From contig CAYUIQ010000369.1 of assembly GCA_964444795.1 (NCBI GenBank), forward strand, positions 1-5,423: a DNA stretch of 5,423 bases. The letters run 5' to 3'. The stretch comes from JABMRP01 sp964444795 (GTDB lineage: Bacteria > Planctomycetota > Planctomycetia > Pirellulales > Thermoguttaceae). Positions 1-5,423 of the stretch are shown here, piece after piece (the first letter of the stretch is position 1; the number at the start of each line of letters is the position of its first letter). The position numbers and the translations under genes were made by a program. The notes under the pieces were generated by a model that saw nothing but the letters and a program-made list of their open reading frames with translations, had not been told where the DNA came from and did not search any database.

Positions 1-36
1 ACTGGGGGCTCGCTGCGCTCGACCCCAGGCACCCCG
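1..36. repeat. Palindromic intergenic repeat, family A, left copy
   Basis: This unit can fold on itself: CTGGGG at 2-7 pairs with CCCCAG at 23-28 around a 15-nt loop, followed by a GCACCCCG tail. Positions 2-36 match the reverse complement of 5359-5393 at 34 of 35 bases (the difference is in the hairpin loop), and positions 1-20 are identical to 5404-5423. It lies upstream of valS and is cut by the window start, so any inverted partner to its left is not visible. It looks like a REP-type unit; the mechanism by which it spreads cannot be read from this window. Confidence 0.85.
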
Positions 37-106
37 GTTACTAACTGCTACTATACGCGCCAAATCAAAACAACGCCCCAACCGTTCCAAAAGGTATCTC
101 CACGCA

Positions 107-3100
107 ATGTCCACCGCTTCATCGCAAGAACTTCCCACGCAGTACGACCACGGCGCGGCCCAAGAGCGCTGGTATCGGTTCTGGGAGGAAAACGGCTACT
201 TCAACAGCGAGCCGAATCCCGATCGCCAGCCCTACACGATCGTCATTCCCCCGCCCAACGTCACCGGGGCCCTGCACCTGGGCCATGCCCTGAACAGCAC
301 CCTGCAAGACATCCTCATCCGGCAGAAGCGGATGCAGGGGTTCGAGACCCTCTGGATGCCCGGCACCGACCACGCGGGCATCGCCACCCAGGCGGTCGTC
401 GAACGGCGGCTCTTTCTCGAAGAGAAGAAGACCCGCCACGATCTCGGCCGCGAAGGACTCGTCGAGCGAATCTGGGCGTGGAAGGAAGAGTACGAAGCAC
501 GGATCCTCGGCCAACTCAAGGCGATGGGATGTAGCTGCGACTGGCGACGCACTCGGTTCACGCTCGATCCGGTTTGTGCCCGGGCGGTGCGACATACGTT
601 CTACCGTCTCTTCAAGGATCGGCTCATCTACCGGGGCCAGCGGCTGGTCAATTGGGACACGGCCCTGCAAACGGCGGTCAGCGACGACGAGGTGTTTCAC
701 GAAACGGTGGCCGGCAACTTTTGGCATTTCCGCTATCCGGTCATCGATCCCAAGCCGGGTGAACCGACCCATGTGACCATCGCCACAACACGGCCCGAGA
801 CGATGCTGGGCGATACGGCCGTGGCCGTGCATCCGGATCCGGAAACCACGCTGGACGGTGTGGAAGCCGGCTTGTTGGAGAAACTGGCCGAAGTGCCGGA
901 GAAGCAGAAGCCCGAGATTCAGACCCAACTCGACGATCTGGCCCATCGCCGCCGGACACTGCTGCCGGAGCTGCTCGTGCTGCGCGACATGGCCGCCGAC
1001 GGGCGCCGGCTGATGCTGCCGCTGGTCGACCGCGAGATTCCGCTGGTGGCGGATCCTTGGGCCAAGCCCGAGTTGGGCAGCGGCTGCGTGAAGATCACGC
1101 CGGCTCACGATCCCAACGACTACGAGGTGGGCCAGCGTCAGGATCTGCCCATGGTCAACATCCTTAACCTCGACGGCACGCTCAACGCCAATGCGGGCCC
1201 GTACGAGGGACAGACCATTACCAAGTCGCGGGCCAACGTGGTCGCCGACCTGGAGAAACTCGGCCTGCTGGGCGAGATCGAGGATCGCGAGATCGAGTTG
1301 GCCCATTCCGACCGCTCGAAGACGCCAATCGAACCGCTGTTCGCCGACCAGTGGTTTGTGAAGATGGCCGATTTATCGCAAACGGCCATGGACGCCGTGT
1401 CCGACGGCCGGGTGACCATCCGGCCCGACCGTTACACCAAGGGCTATCACGACTGGCTTAGTGAGAAACGCGATTGGCCCGTCAGCCGGCAGCTTTGGTG
1501 GGGACATCAGATTCCCATCTGGTACGCCGAGACGGCCACGGAGGCCGATCTGGAAAAGGCGTTCGCCGGCCGCGATGACGTCGTTTGGCAGCGCGACGAG
1601 CAATACGGGCAGTGGTTGATCTGTGCCCAGGAGGAAGATCTGGCCGAAGACGCGATCCCCGGCCACAAGATCGTCCGCGAGGAAGACGTGCTGGATACCT
1701 GGTTCAGCTCGGCCCTCTGGCCCCATTCCACGCTCGGCTGGCCGGAACAAACCGAGGAGTTGAAATACTATTATCCGACCAATGTGCTGATCACCAGCCG
1801 CGACATTATCACGCTGTGGGTCGCCCGAATGGTGTTGTCGGGCCTGCAAAACATGGGCGACATTCCCTTTACCGACGTCTACATCCACCCGAAGATTCTC
1901 GACGGTTTCGGCGAGGGGATGTCGAAGTCGAAGGGTAACGGGGTCGACCCGGTCGACGTGATGGAAAAGTTCGGGGCCGACTCGCTCCGCTTCGCCCTGG
2001 CCTACATCACGACCGAAACGCAAGACGTGCGGATGCCGGTCGAGTTCGAGTGTCCGCATTGCCAAACGCACATCAAGCAGACGAAGAAGAACCGGGTCCA
2101 GCCTCGGGTGAAGTGTAAGAAGTGTGGCGGCGAGTTCTCGACCCAATGGGCCGAAAAACCGGAAGATACGGCCCTGCCGCGTGGACCGGTGGTGAGCGAC
2201 CGGTTCGAGTTGGGTCGAAATTTCTGCAACAAGCTGTGGAACGCGTCGCGGTTCGCGCTGATGAATCTCGAAGGCTACACGCCCGGCGCCGTGACCGACA
2301 AAGCGCTACGGGTCGAAGACCGCTGGATTCTCAGCCGTCTGGCCACTGTGACGGAGCAGGTGACCGGCGCGTTGGCCGAGTACAAATATGCCGATGCGGC
2401 CCGGGCGCTGTACGACTTCGCCTGGGACGAGTTTTGCAGCTTCTTCGTCGAGATGGTGAAGAACCGTCTGCAGGACGCCGCCGCCCGGCCGGTGGCTCAG
2501 CGCATATTGGCACACACGCTGGACAGCCTCCTGCGGCTGTTACATCCGATGATCCCGTTCGTGACCGAGGAAGTCTGGCAGTTGCTCGGCAAGGCGGCCC
2601 CGGCTCGTGGTCTGGCCGATCCGCAACCGGCGGCCGAGAGTGTGATGATTGCTCCCTGGCCCGAGTGCGAGACGGCGCGGCAGGATCCGCGCATCGAGGC
2701 CCAGTTTGCCCGATTCCAGGAGGTGCTCCGCGCGGTGCGCGACATCCGCGGCCGGCAGAACGTGCCGCCGAAAACGAAGATCGAGTTCGCCGTCCGCTGC
2801 GACACCGAGGTGGCCGAGTTGCTACAGCCGATGGAACCCTACTTCAAGTCGATGGCCGGCGCCGTGGCCACCGGTTGGGGGCCGGATGTCACGGCCCCGG
2901 AACTCAGCGCCAATGCCAGCCTGTCGGGCATCGAAGTCTACGTCGATCTGGCCGAGTTGATCGACCTGGAGGCCGAAATCGCCCGAAAGCAGGCCGAACT
3001 GGACAAGCTCGCCGGCTTCATCACGGCCAAGGAGAAAAAGCTGGCCAACGAGAACTTCGTCAGCCGCGCCCCCGAGGCGGTGGTGGCCAAGGAACAGGCA

Positions 3101-3190
3101 AGTCTCGAAGAGTTGAAGGACCAGCACGCCACGACGAGCGCCGTTCTGGTACAATACATCTCGCTGAGCGCCCGGAAGAAACCGCAGTAG
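107..3190 (+). CDS. valS: Valyl-tRNA synthetase (class Ia), with two lineage-type insertions
   Basis: Cytoplasmic enzyme that charges tRNA-Val with valine using ATP and hydrolyses mischarged Thr-tRNA-Val. The 1027-residue product is longer than E. coli ValS (951). Visible in order: HIGH-type motif HLGH at residues 57-60 after PPPNVTG; editing (CP1) domain with TTRPET from 227, and K329, T331, D335 and D338 in the VKITPAHDPND stretch, matching the editing pocket residues known from Thermus ValRS; WWGHQIP at 464-470; KMSKS loop as GMSKS at 604-608; anticodon-binding domain from FCNKLWN at about 706 to 860; C-terminal coiled coil at about 950-1015. Unusual parts are an extra ~50-residue charged helical segment at about 246-302 inside the editing domain and a CxxC-17-CxxC segment (C649, C652, C670, C673) between the KMSKS loop and anticodon domain. 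ATG 107 is chosen because family homology begins at about residue 12; a weak AAGG lies 12 nt upstream. The call is secure; the role of the inserts is inferred. Confidence 0.98.
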   Translation: MSTASSQELPTQYDHGAAQERWYRFWEENGYFNSEPNPDRQPYTIVIPPPNVTGALHLGHALNSTLQDILIRQKRMQGFETLWMPGTDHAGIATQAVVERRLFLEEKKTRHDLGREGLVERIWAWKEEYEARILGQLKAMGCSCDWRRTRFTLDPVCARAVRHTFYRLFKDRLIYRGQRLVNWDTALQTAVSDDEVFHETVAGNFWHFRYPVIDPKPGEPTHVTIATTRPETMLGDTAVAVHPDPETTLDGVEAGLLEKLAEVPEKQKPEIQTQLDDLAHRRRTLLPELLVLRDMAADGRRLMLPLVDREIPLVADPWAKPELGSGCVKITPAHDPNDYEVGQRQDLPMVNILNLDGTLNANAGPYEGQTITKSRANVVADLEKLGLLGEIEDREIELAHSDRSKTPIEPLFADQWFVKMADLSQTAMDAVSDGRVTIRPDRYTKGYHDWLSEKRDWPVSRQLWWGHQIPIWYAETATEADLEKAFAGRDDVVWQRDEQYGQWLICAQEEDLAEDAIPGHKIVREEDVLDTWFSSALWPHSTLGWPEQTEELKYYYPTNVLITSRDIITLWVARMVLSGLQNMGDIPFTDVYIHPKILDGFGEGMSKSKGNGVDPVDVMEKFGADSLRFALAYITTETQDVRMPVEFECPHCQTHIKQTKKNRVQPRVKCKKCGGEFSTQWAEKPEDTALPRGPVVSDRFELGRNFCNKLWNASRFALMNLEGYTPGAVTDKALRVEDRWILSRLATVTEQVTGALAEYKYADAARALYDFAWDEFCSFFVEMVKNRLQDAAARPVAQRILAHTLDSLLRLLHPMIPFVTEEVWQLLGKAAPARGLADPQPAAESVMIAPWPECETARQDPRIEAQFARFQEVLRAVRDIRGRQNVPPKTKIEFAVRCDTEVAELLQPMEPYFKSMAGAVATGWGPDVTAPELSANASLSGIEVYVDLAELIDLEAEIARKQAELDKLAGFITAKEKKLANENFVSRAPEAVVAKEQASLEELKDQHATTSAVLVQYISLSARKKPQ

Positions 3191-3194
3191 GACT

Positions 3195-3201
3195 GGTGGG
3201 G
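3195..3201 (+). promoter_or_regulatory. Possible ribosome binding site for the DUF1559 gene
   Basis: GGTGGGG lies 6 nt before ATG 3208, inside the 17-nt gap after the valS stop. It supports 3208 as the start and would allow translation from a valS read-through transcript. It is G-rich rather than a canonical AGGAGG, so the support is moderate. Confidence 0.45.
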
Positions 3202-3207
3202 TCTGTC

Positions 3208-4461
3208 ATGAATAAAGTGACGGGTTGGGTGCCACTGGCGTTTCGCCAGTGCTTCTTGGAATCGGAGCTTGGACTTTGCCCACCAAGACAAGCCCCTGCG
3301 GCAATCGACCCCGCGGCTGGAAATCCGACATGTGGCAAGACTGCGTCCTTGAAAGCCGTCGAGCACCATCTGGCTTTGCGGCGATCCACCTCGCGGAGTG
3401 TTTCTCGGTCATTTCCAACTGCAAGCTACGGGCCGAAGAAGCACTGGCGAGACGCCAGTGGCACCCGACATCGCCACAATCACAACGGTTTCACGCTCGT
3501 CGAGCTTCTCGTCGTGATCGCGATCATCGGGATCCTCATCGGGTTGCTGCTGCCGGCGGTGCAGTCGGTTCGCGAGGCGGCTCGGCGGGTCCAGTGTTCC
3601 AACAATCTCAAACAATTGGGTTTAGCCTCCTTGGAGCACGAAGAAGCCCACGGGTCGTATCCGAGCGGCGGTTGGGGGCACCGATGGGTAGGCGACCCGG
3701 ACCACGGCTTCGGACGCACCCAGCCGGGCGGATGGACATACAGCATCCTGCCGTTCATCGAGCAAGACGCCTTGCACGGGCTGGGCGCGGGAAGGCCGGC
3801 CGCGGAGAAGAAGGTGGCCGCCGAGACGTTGCAGACGATGCCGCTTTCGATGTTCTGTTGTCCCAGCCGTCGACGGGCCATTCTCTATCCCTTTCGCGTC
3901 GACGCGGTCAGTTGGAACCGGCCCTTCAACCCGGGCATCGACGGCGTGCAGGTCGATCCCACGCCGATGATCTCCAAATCGTGCTACTGCATCAACGGCG
4001 GCGACCAGTATCCCGGCTACCACGGCGGCCCCAGCACGATTGCCAAGGCCGCGACCCACACTTGGCCCACGCCGGGCAGCAACGCCACGGGCATCGCGTT
4101 TTGGCGCAGCGAAACCACCACCGGCGACGTGCGCGACGGCATGAGCAACACGTACCTGATCGGCGAGAAGTATCTCAACCCCGACAAGTACTCCTCCTGG
4201 GACGGCGGCGGCGACGCGCAGAGCATGTTCATCGGATTGGATCCCGACTCGGTGCGCTGGGCCGGTCCGCAATACCCGGTGCTGCAAGATCGCATGGGCG
4301 TCTCGTATCACGTCAACTTCGGCGGGCCACACGCGTCCGGATGCCAGTTTGTCTTCTGCGACGGTTCCGTGCGCACGATCAGTTTCTCAATCGAAGCCGA
4401 AACCCACCGCCGGTTGGGCAATCGGGCCGATATGCTGCCGGTGGATGCATCGAAGTTGTAA
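3208..4461 (+). CDS. DUF1559 prepilin-like protein (H-X9-DG) with repeat-derived long leader
   Basis: Predicted exported, membrane-anchored pilin-like protein of unknown function; this family occurs in many copies in planctomycete genomes. From ATG 3208 the product is 417 residues. A type IV prepilin cleavage site lies at G94/F95 with the conserved Glu at mature position 5 (GFTLVE), followed by a hydrophobic helix (about 97-115), then LLPAVQ..REAARR and NNLKQLGLA, all typical of DUF1559. The C-terminal H-X9-DG motif is H375 to D385-G386. The core (from about residue 88) has the usual length and looks intact. The odd part is the leader: normally about 5-25 residues, here 94, and residues 7-87 are encoded by the inverted-repeat element at 3227-3466. 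No ATG or GTG lies in frame between 3231 and the cleavage site; in-frame TTG codons at 3256, 3349 and 3376 are alternative starts, with 3376 giving a 38-residue basic leader. Cleavage after G94 would yield a normal mature protein from any of these starts. The family is certain; the start is not. Confidence 0.85.
   Translation: MNKVTGWVPLAFRQCFLESELGLCPPRQAPAAIDPAAGNPTCGKTASLKAVEHHLALRRSTSRSVSRSFPTASYGPKKHWRDASGTRHRHNHNGFTLVELLVVIAIIGILIGLLLPAVQSVREAARRVQCSNNLKQLGLASLEHEEAHGSYPSGGWGHRWVGDPDHGFGRTQPGGWTYSILPFIEQDALHGLGAGRPAAEKKVAAETLQTMPLSMFCCPSRRRAILYPFRVDAVSWNRPFNPGIDGVQVDPTPMISKSCYCINGGDQYPGYHGGPSTIAKAATHTWPTPGSNATGIAFWRSETTTGDVRDGMSNTYLIGEKYLNPDKYSSWDGGGDAQSMFIGLDPDSVRWAGPQYPVLQDRMGVSYHVNFGGPHASGCQFVFCDGSVRTISFSIEAETHRRLGNRADMLPVDASKL
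3227..3257. repeat. Palindromic repeat, family B, left arm
   Basis: This 31-nt unit contains a perfect hairpin: CACTGGCG (3233-3240), loop TTT, CGCCAGTG (3244-3251). It matches the reverse complement of 3436-3466 at 30 of 31 bases; the one change is in the hairpin loop. It lies inside the open reading frame of the DUF1559 gene, in the part encoding the leader. Confidence 0.9.
3436..3466. repeat. Palindromic repeat, family B, right arm
   Basis: Inverted partner of the unit at 3227-3257. Its own hairpin is CACTGGCG (3442-3449), loop AGA, CGCCAGTG (3453-3460). It ends 21 nt before the GFTLVE codons (3487 onward) of the DUF1559 gene, and is read in frame as part of the leader. Confidence 0.9.
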
Positions 4462-4483
4462 GAAGAAGAAAGGGTTCATCACT

Positions 4484-4559
4484 GTAGCATGGACCCCCGG
4501 CCCGTGTACTCAACGCCAAAAGTGTAACTCTCGCGGCACGGGCCGGGGGCCCATGCTAC
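4484..4559. repeat. Long palindromic pair, family C, after the DUF1559 gene
   Basis: Arms 4484-4506 and 4537-4559 (23 nt each) are inverted copies with 22 of 23 positions complementary; the loop is 30 nt (4507-4536). The pair starts 22 nt after the DUF1559 stop codon. In RNA it would form a very stable stem, so it could end or protect the DUF1559 transcript, although no T-run follows as in a classical intrinsic terminator. Its unit sequence (GTAGCATGG... CCCGTG) is unrelated to families A and B. Confidence 0.9.
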
Positions 4560-4585
4560 GTGGCTAGCTGCCACCGGCGCCCGAC

Positions 4586-4608
4586 GGGCAGGGCGTGACG
4601 GACTGCCC
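4586..4608. other. Short hairpin in the intergenic gap
   Basis: GGGCAG (4586-4591) can pair with CTGCCC (4603-4608) across an 11-nt loop. The stem is short and has no T-run, and in GC-rich DNA such stems arise often by chance. The rest of 4560-4705 shows no gene that I can support. Confidence 0.25.
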
Positions 4609-4705
4609 TCCCCGCCACAGGGGGTCACCCATCGTGATCGTAGCCGGTTGCCCCTTTGGCCGGCGAATTGCGTTTGGCCAGACATCACGCTTTGTCCGAA
4701 AACTC

Positions 4706-4777
4706 GTACGATGGTCCTCCGCGGCCGTCGGAAAGTCTGGCTCGCTCGACGGCGACGGCCTCGGAGGGCCATCGTAC
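4706..4777. repeat. Long palindromic pair, family D, upstream of the nuclease gene
   Basis: Arms 4706-4730 and 4753-4777 (25 nt each) are inverted copies, 23 of 25 positions complementary, with a 22-nt loop (4731-4752). The outer ends are GTACGATGG and CCATCGTAC. The general plan (outer -ATGG- end, GC-rich inner end, two facing units) resembles the pair at 4484-4559, but the sequences differ. It ends 60 nt before the likely -10 box at 4837. I recall similar intergenic palindromes from other planctomycete genomes, but could not verify that here. Confidence 0.9.
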
Positions 4778-4836
4778 AATTCCGCCAGATCACTTTATCC
4801 GTGACCAACCACTAGCGTCGCCCGACCATGCGGCAT

Positions 4837-4842
4837 TATAAT
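4837..4842 (+). promoter_or_regulatory. Probable -10 box of the bifunctional nuclease gene
   Basis: A perfect TATAAT sits in an AT-rich island (CATTATAATG) of otherwise GC-rich DNA, 67 nt before the chosen start codon of the nuclease gene. No good -35 hexamer is found 16-18 nt upstream. If real, transcription would start near 4849, after both palindromic pairs, making the nuclease gene a separate transcription unit. Confidence 0.5.
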
Positions 4843-4894
4843 GAACTCTGACGTTCGTGTTCTCGTGCTGACGGTCTTTGGCCTTTGCGGCGAG

Positions 4895-4900
4895 TGAGGA
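4895..4900 (+). promoter_or_regulatory. Ribosome binding site deciding the nuclease start
   Basis: TGAGGA lies 8 nt upstream of ATG 4909 and matches the anti-Shine-Dalgarno core GAGG. It falls inside the reading frame that would begin at TTG 4885, which argues for 4909 as the real start. Confidence 0.65.
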
Positions 4901-4908
4901 TTCGGGTC

Positions 4909-5313
4909 ATGCCCGTCCAAATGGAATTATCGCGGATTATCATATCCGAAGTAAACGATCAGCAGGTCATCTACCTTAGGGAAGTTGACGGCGATCGCAC
5001 GTTTCCGATTCTTATCGGTATCTTCGAGGCGACCAGTATCGATCGCCGCGTGAAGGGATATCCTTCGCCCCGGCCGCTGACCCACGACCTGATCGTGGGC
5101 GTGGCGGAGAACATGGGCGGCCAACTGCAGGACGTGGTGATCAACGACCTCCGCGAGCACACGTACTTTGCCCGGCTGCGCATCCGCCGCGACGGCGAAC
5201 TGATCGAGATCGACGCCCGGCCGTCCGACGCCATCGCGGTGGCCGTGACCTGCGAGCCGGTGTTGCCCATCTACGTGGCCGAAGGCGTGCTCGACGAGGT
5301 GCTCGGCGAGTAG
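4909..5313 (+). CDS. Bifunctional nuclease family protein (DUF151, BFN domain)
   Basis: Small cytoplasmic protein of the DUF151 family, whose characterised plant members have DNase and RNase activity; the bacterial role and catalytic residues are not well settled. The 134-residue product is almost entirely the one domain. Recognisable conserved stretches are FPILIGIFEATSI at 32-44, RPLTHDL at 55-61, and the family hallmark RPSDAIAVA at 104-112 near the C-terminus. There is no signal peptide or membrane segment. ATG 4909 is preferred for its TGAGGA ribosome binding site; a TTG at 4885 would add eight residues (MRRVRIRV) that do not look like family sequence, and ATG 4921 would shorten it by four. 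It follows a 447-nt gap with a likely own -10 box and ends 45 nt before another palindromic repeat pair, so it is probably a single-gene unit. Family confidence is high; the in vivo substrate is unknown. Confidence 0.93.
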   Translation: MPVQMELSRIIISEVNDQQVIYLREVDGDRTFPILIGIFEATSIDRRVKGYPSPRPLTHDLIVGVAENMGGQLQDVVINDLREHTYFARLRIRRDGELIEIDARPSDAIAVAVTCEPVLPIYVAEGVLDEVLGE

Positions 5314-5358
5314 AACGCTGGGGTGCGCCTAGTACTCAGTAGCAGGCCAATGGATGGG

Positions 5359-5423
5359 CGGGGTGCCTGGGGTCGAGCGTAGCGAGCCCCCAGAACGCAA
5401 CCAACTGGGGGCTCGCTGCGCTC
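5359..5423. repeat. Palindromic repeat pair, family A, cut by the window end
   Basis: Unit 5359-5393 is the inverted copy (34 of 35) of the unit at 2-36. After an 11-nt spacer (5394-5404) a second unit in the opposite orientation begins at 5405 and is truncated by the window edge after 19 nt, all identical to 2-20. The two facing units would form a long stem downstream of the nuclease gene, which could serve as a 3' end structure. The gap 5314-5358 before it shows nothing else that I can support. Confidence 0.88.

Larger units (their letters stand above)
3227..3466. mobile_element. Composite inverted-repeat element (BIME- or MITE-like) in the prepilin leader
   Basis: Two 31-nt inverted arms enclose a 178-nt core (3258-3435), 240 nt in all. 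The core has no recognisable gene and no family I can name. The whole element is free of stop codons in the DUF1559 frame and equals exactly 80 codons. No convincing target-site duplication is seen at its edges. It could be a non-autonomous element, or simply two REP units that ended up flanking unrelated sequence; the arms themselves are certain, their behaviour as one unit is inference. No transposase that could move it is present in the window. Confidence 0.5.

Noticed and set aside
37..106. Promoter or T-box leader upstream of valS
   Set aside because: TACTAT at 49-54 is only a partial -10 match with no -35, and 70 nt is too short for a T-box; nothing firm can be claimed.
119..1306. Long antisense open frame opposite valS (also one at 1373-2146)
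   Set aside because: The + strand here encodes an unmistakable ValRS; the antisense frames are His/Leu/Arg/Gly-rich composition products of GC-rich codons, with no recognisable domain.
2122..3207. Open frame inside the end of valS continuous with the DUF1559 frame
   Set aside because: This stretch overlaps conserved ValRS sequence in another frame and translates to low-complexity Arg/Gly-rich sequence; it is chance openness, not an N-terminal domain of the DUF1559 protein.
3227..3466. CRISPR array
   Set aside because: Only two arms in inverted orientation with a 178-nt spacer; CRISPR repeats are direct and regularly spaced by about 30-40 nt.
3225..4487. Second long + strand frame overlapping the DUF1559 gene
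   Set aside because: It is the +1-shifted shadow of the DUF1559 coding region and gives Arg-rich sequence without any motif.
4595..4804. Small open frames in the 4462-4908 gap
   Set aside because: They run across palindrome D, have no clear ribosome binding site, and their translations show no recognisable fold or family.
4885..4908. TTG 4885 as start of the nuclease gene
   Set aside because: The TGAGGA site at 4895-4900 is properly spaced for ATG 4909, and the extra eight residues do not resemble the family N-terminus.
1..5423. Circular molecule, because the two ends share 20 identical bases
   Set aside because: The shared bases belong to a dispersed repeat that also occurs inverted at 5359-5393, and the gene content is chromosomal housekeeping, so repeat-bounded ends explain it better.

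Overview
The window looks like chromosomal DNA of a planctomycete, most likely of the Pirellulales type. This rests on a DUF1559 protein with a prepilin-type N-terminus and a C-terminal H-X9-DG motif (a family hugely expanded in Planctomycetota), a planctomycete-like bifunctional nuclease, an enlarged valyl-tRNA synthetase, high GC, and intergenic gaps packed with inverted-pair palindromic repeats. The taxonomic call is inference from family knowledge; no database search was possible.

Layout, all genes on the + strand: (1) 1-36, a repeat unit at the left edge; (2) 107-3190, valS, complete; (3) 3208-4461, a DUF1559 prepilin-like gene that begins 17 nt after valS and whose first ~87 codons are largely made of a 240-nt inverted-repeat element (3227-3466); (4) 4462-4908, a 447-nt gap holding two different long palindromic pairs (4484-4559 and 4706-4777), a probable -10 box at 4837-4842 and a ribosome binding site; (5) 4909-5313, a bifunctional nuclease (DUF151) gene; (6) 5359-5423, an inverted pair of the same repeat family that opens the window, cut by the right edge.

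The three genes do not form an obvious pathway: one is translation (Val-tRNA charging), one a secreted or surface pilin-like protein, one a small nuclease-family protein. What ties the region together is the repeat content: three families of 23-36 nt units, each found as head-to-head or tail-to-tail pairs, occupying every gene boundary and in one case reaching into a coding region. No defence system, CRISPR array, complete transposase gene, tRNA or rRNA is visible. The strongest second-look points are the repeat element inside the leader of the DUF1559 gene, and two insertions in ValRS (an extra helical segment in the editing domain and a four-cysteine zinc-ribbon-like insert after the KMSKS loop).
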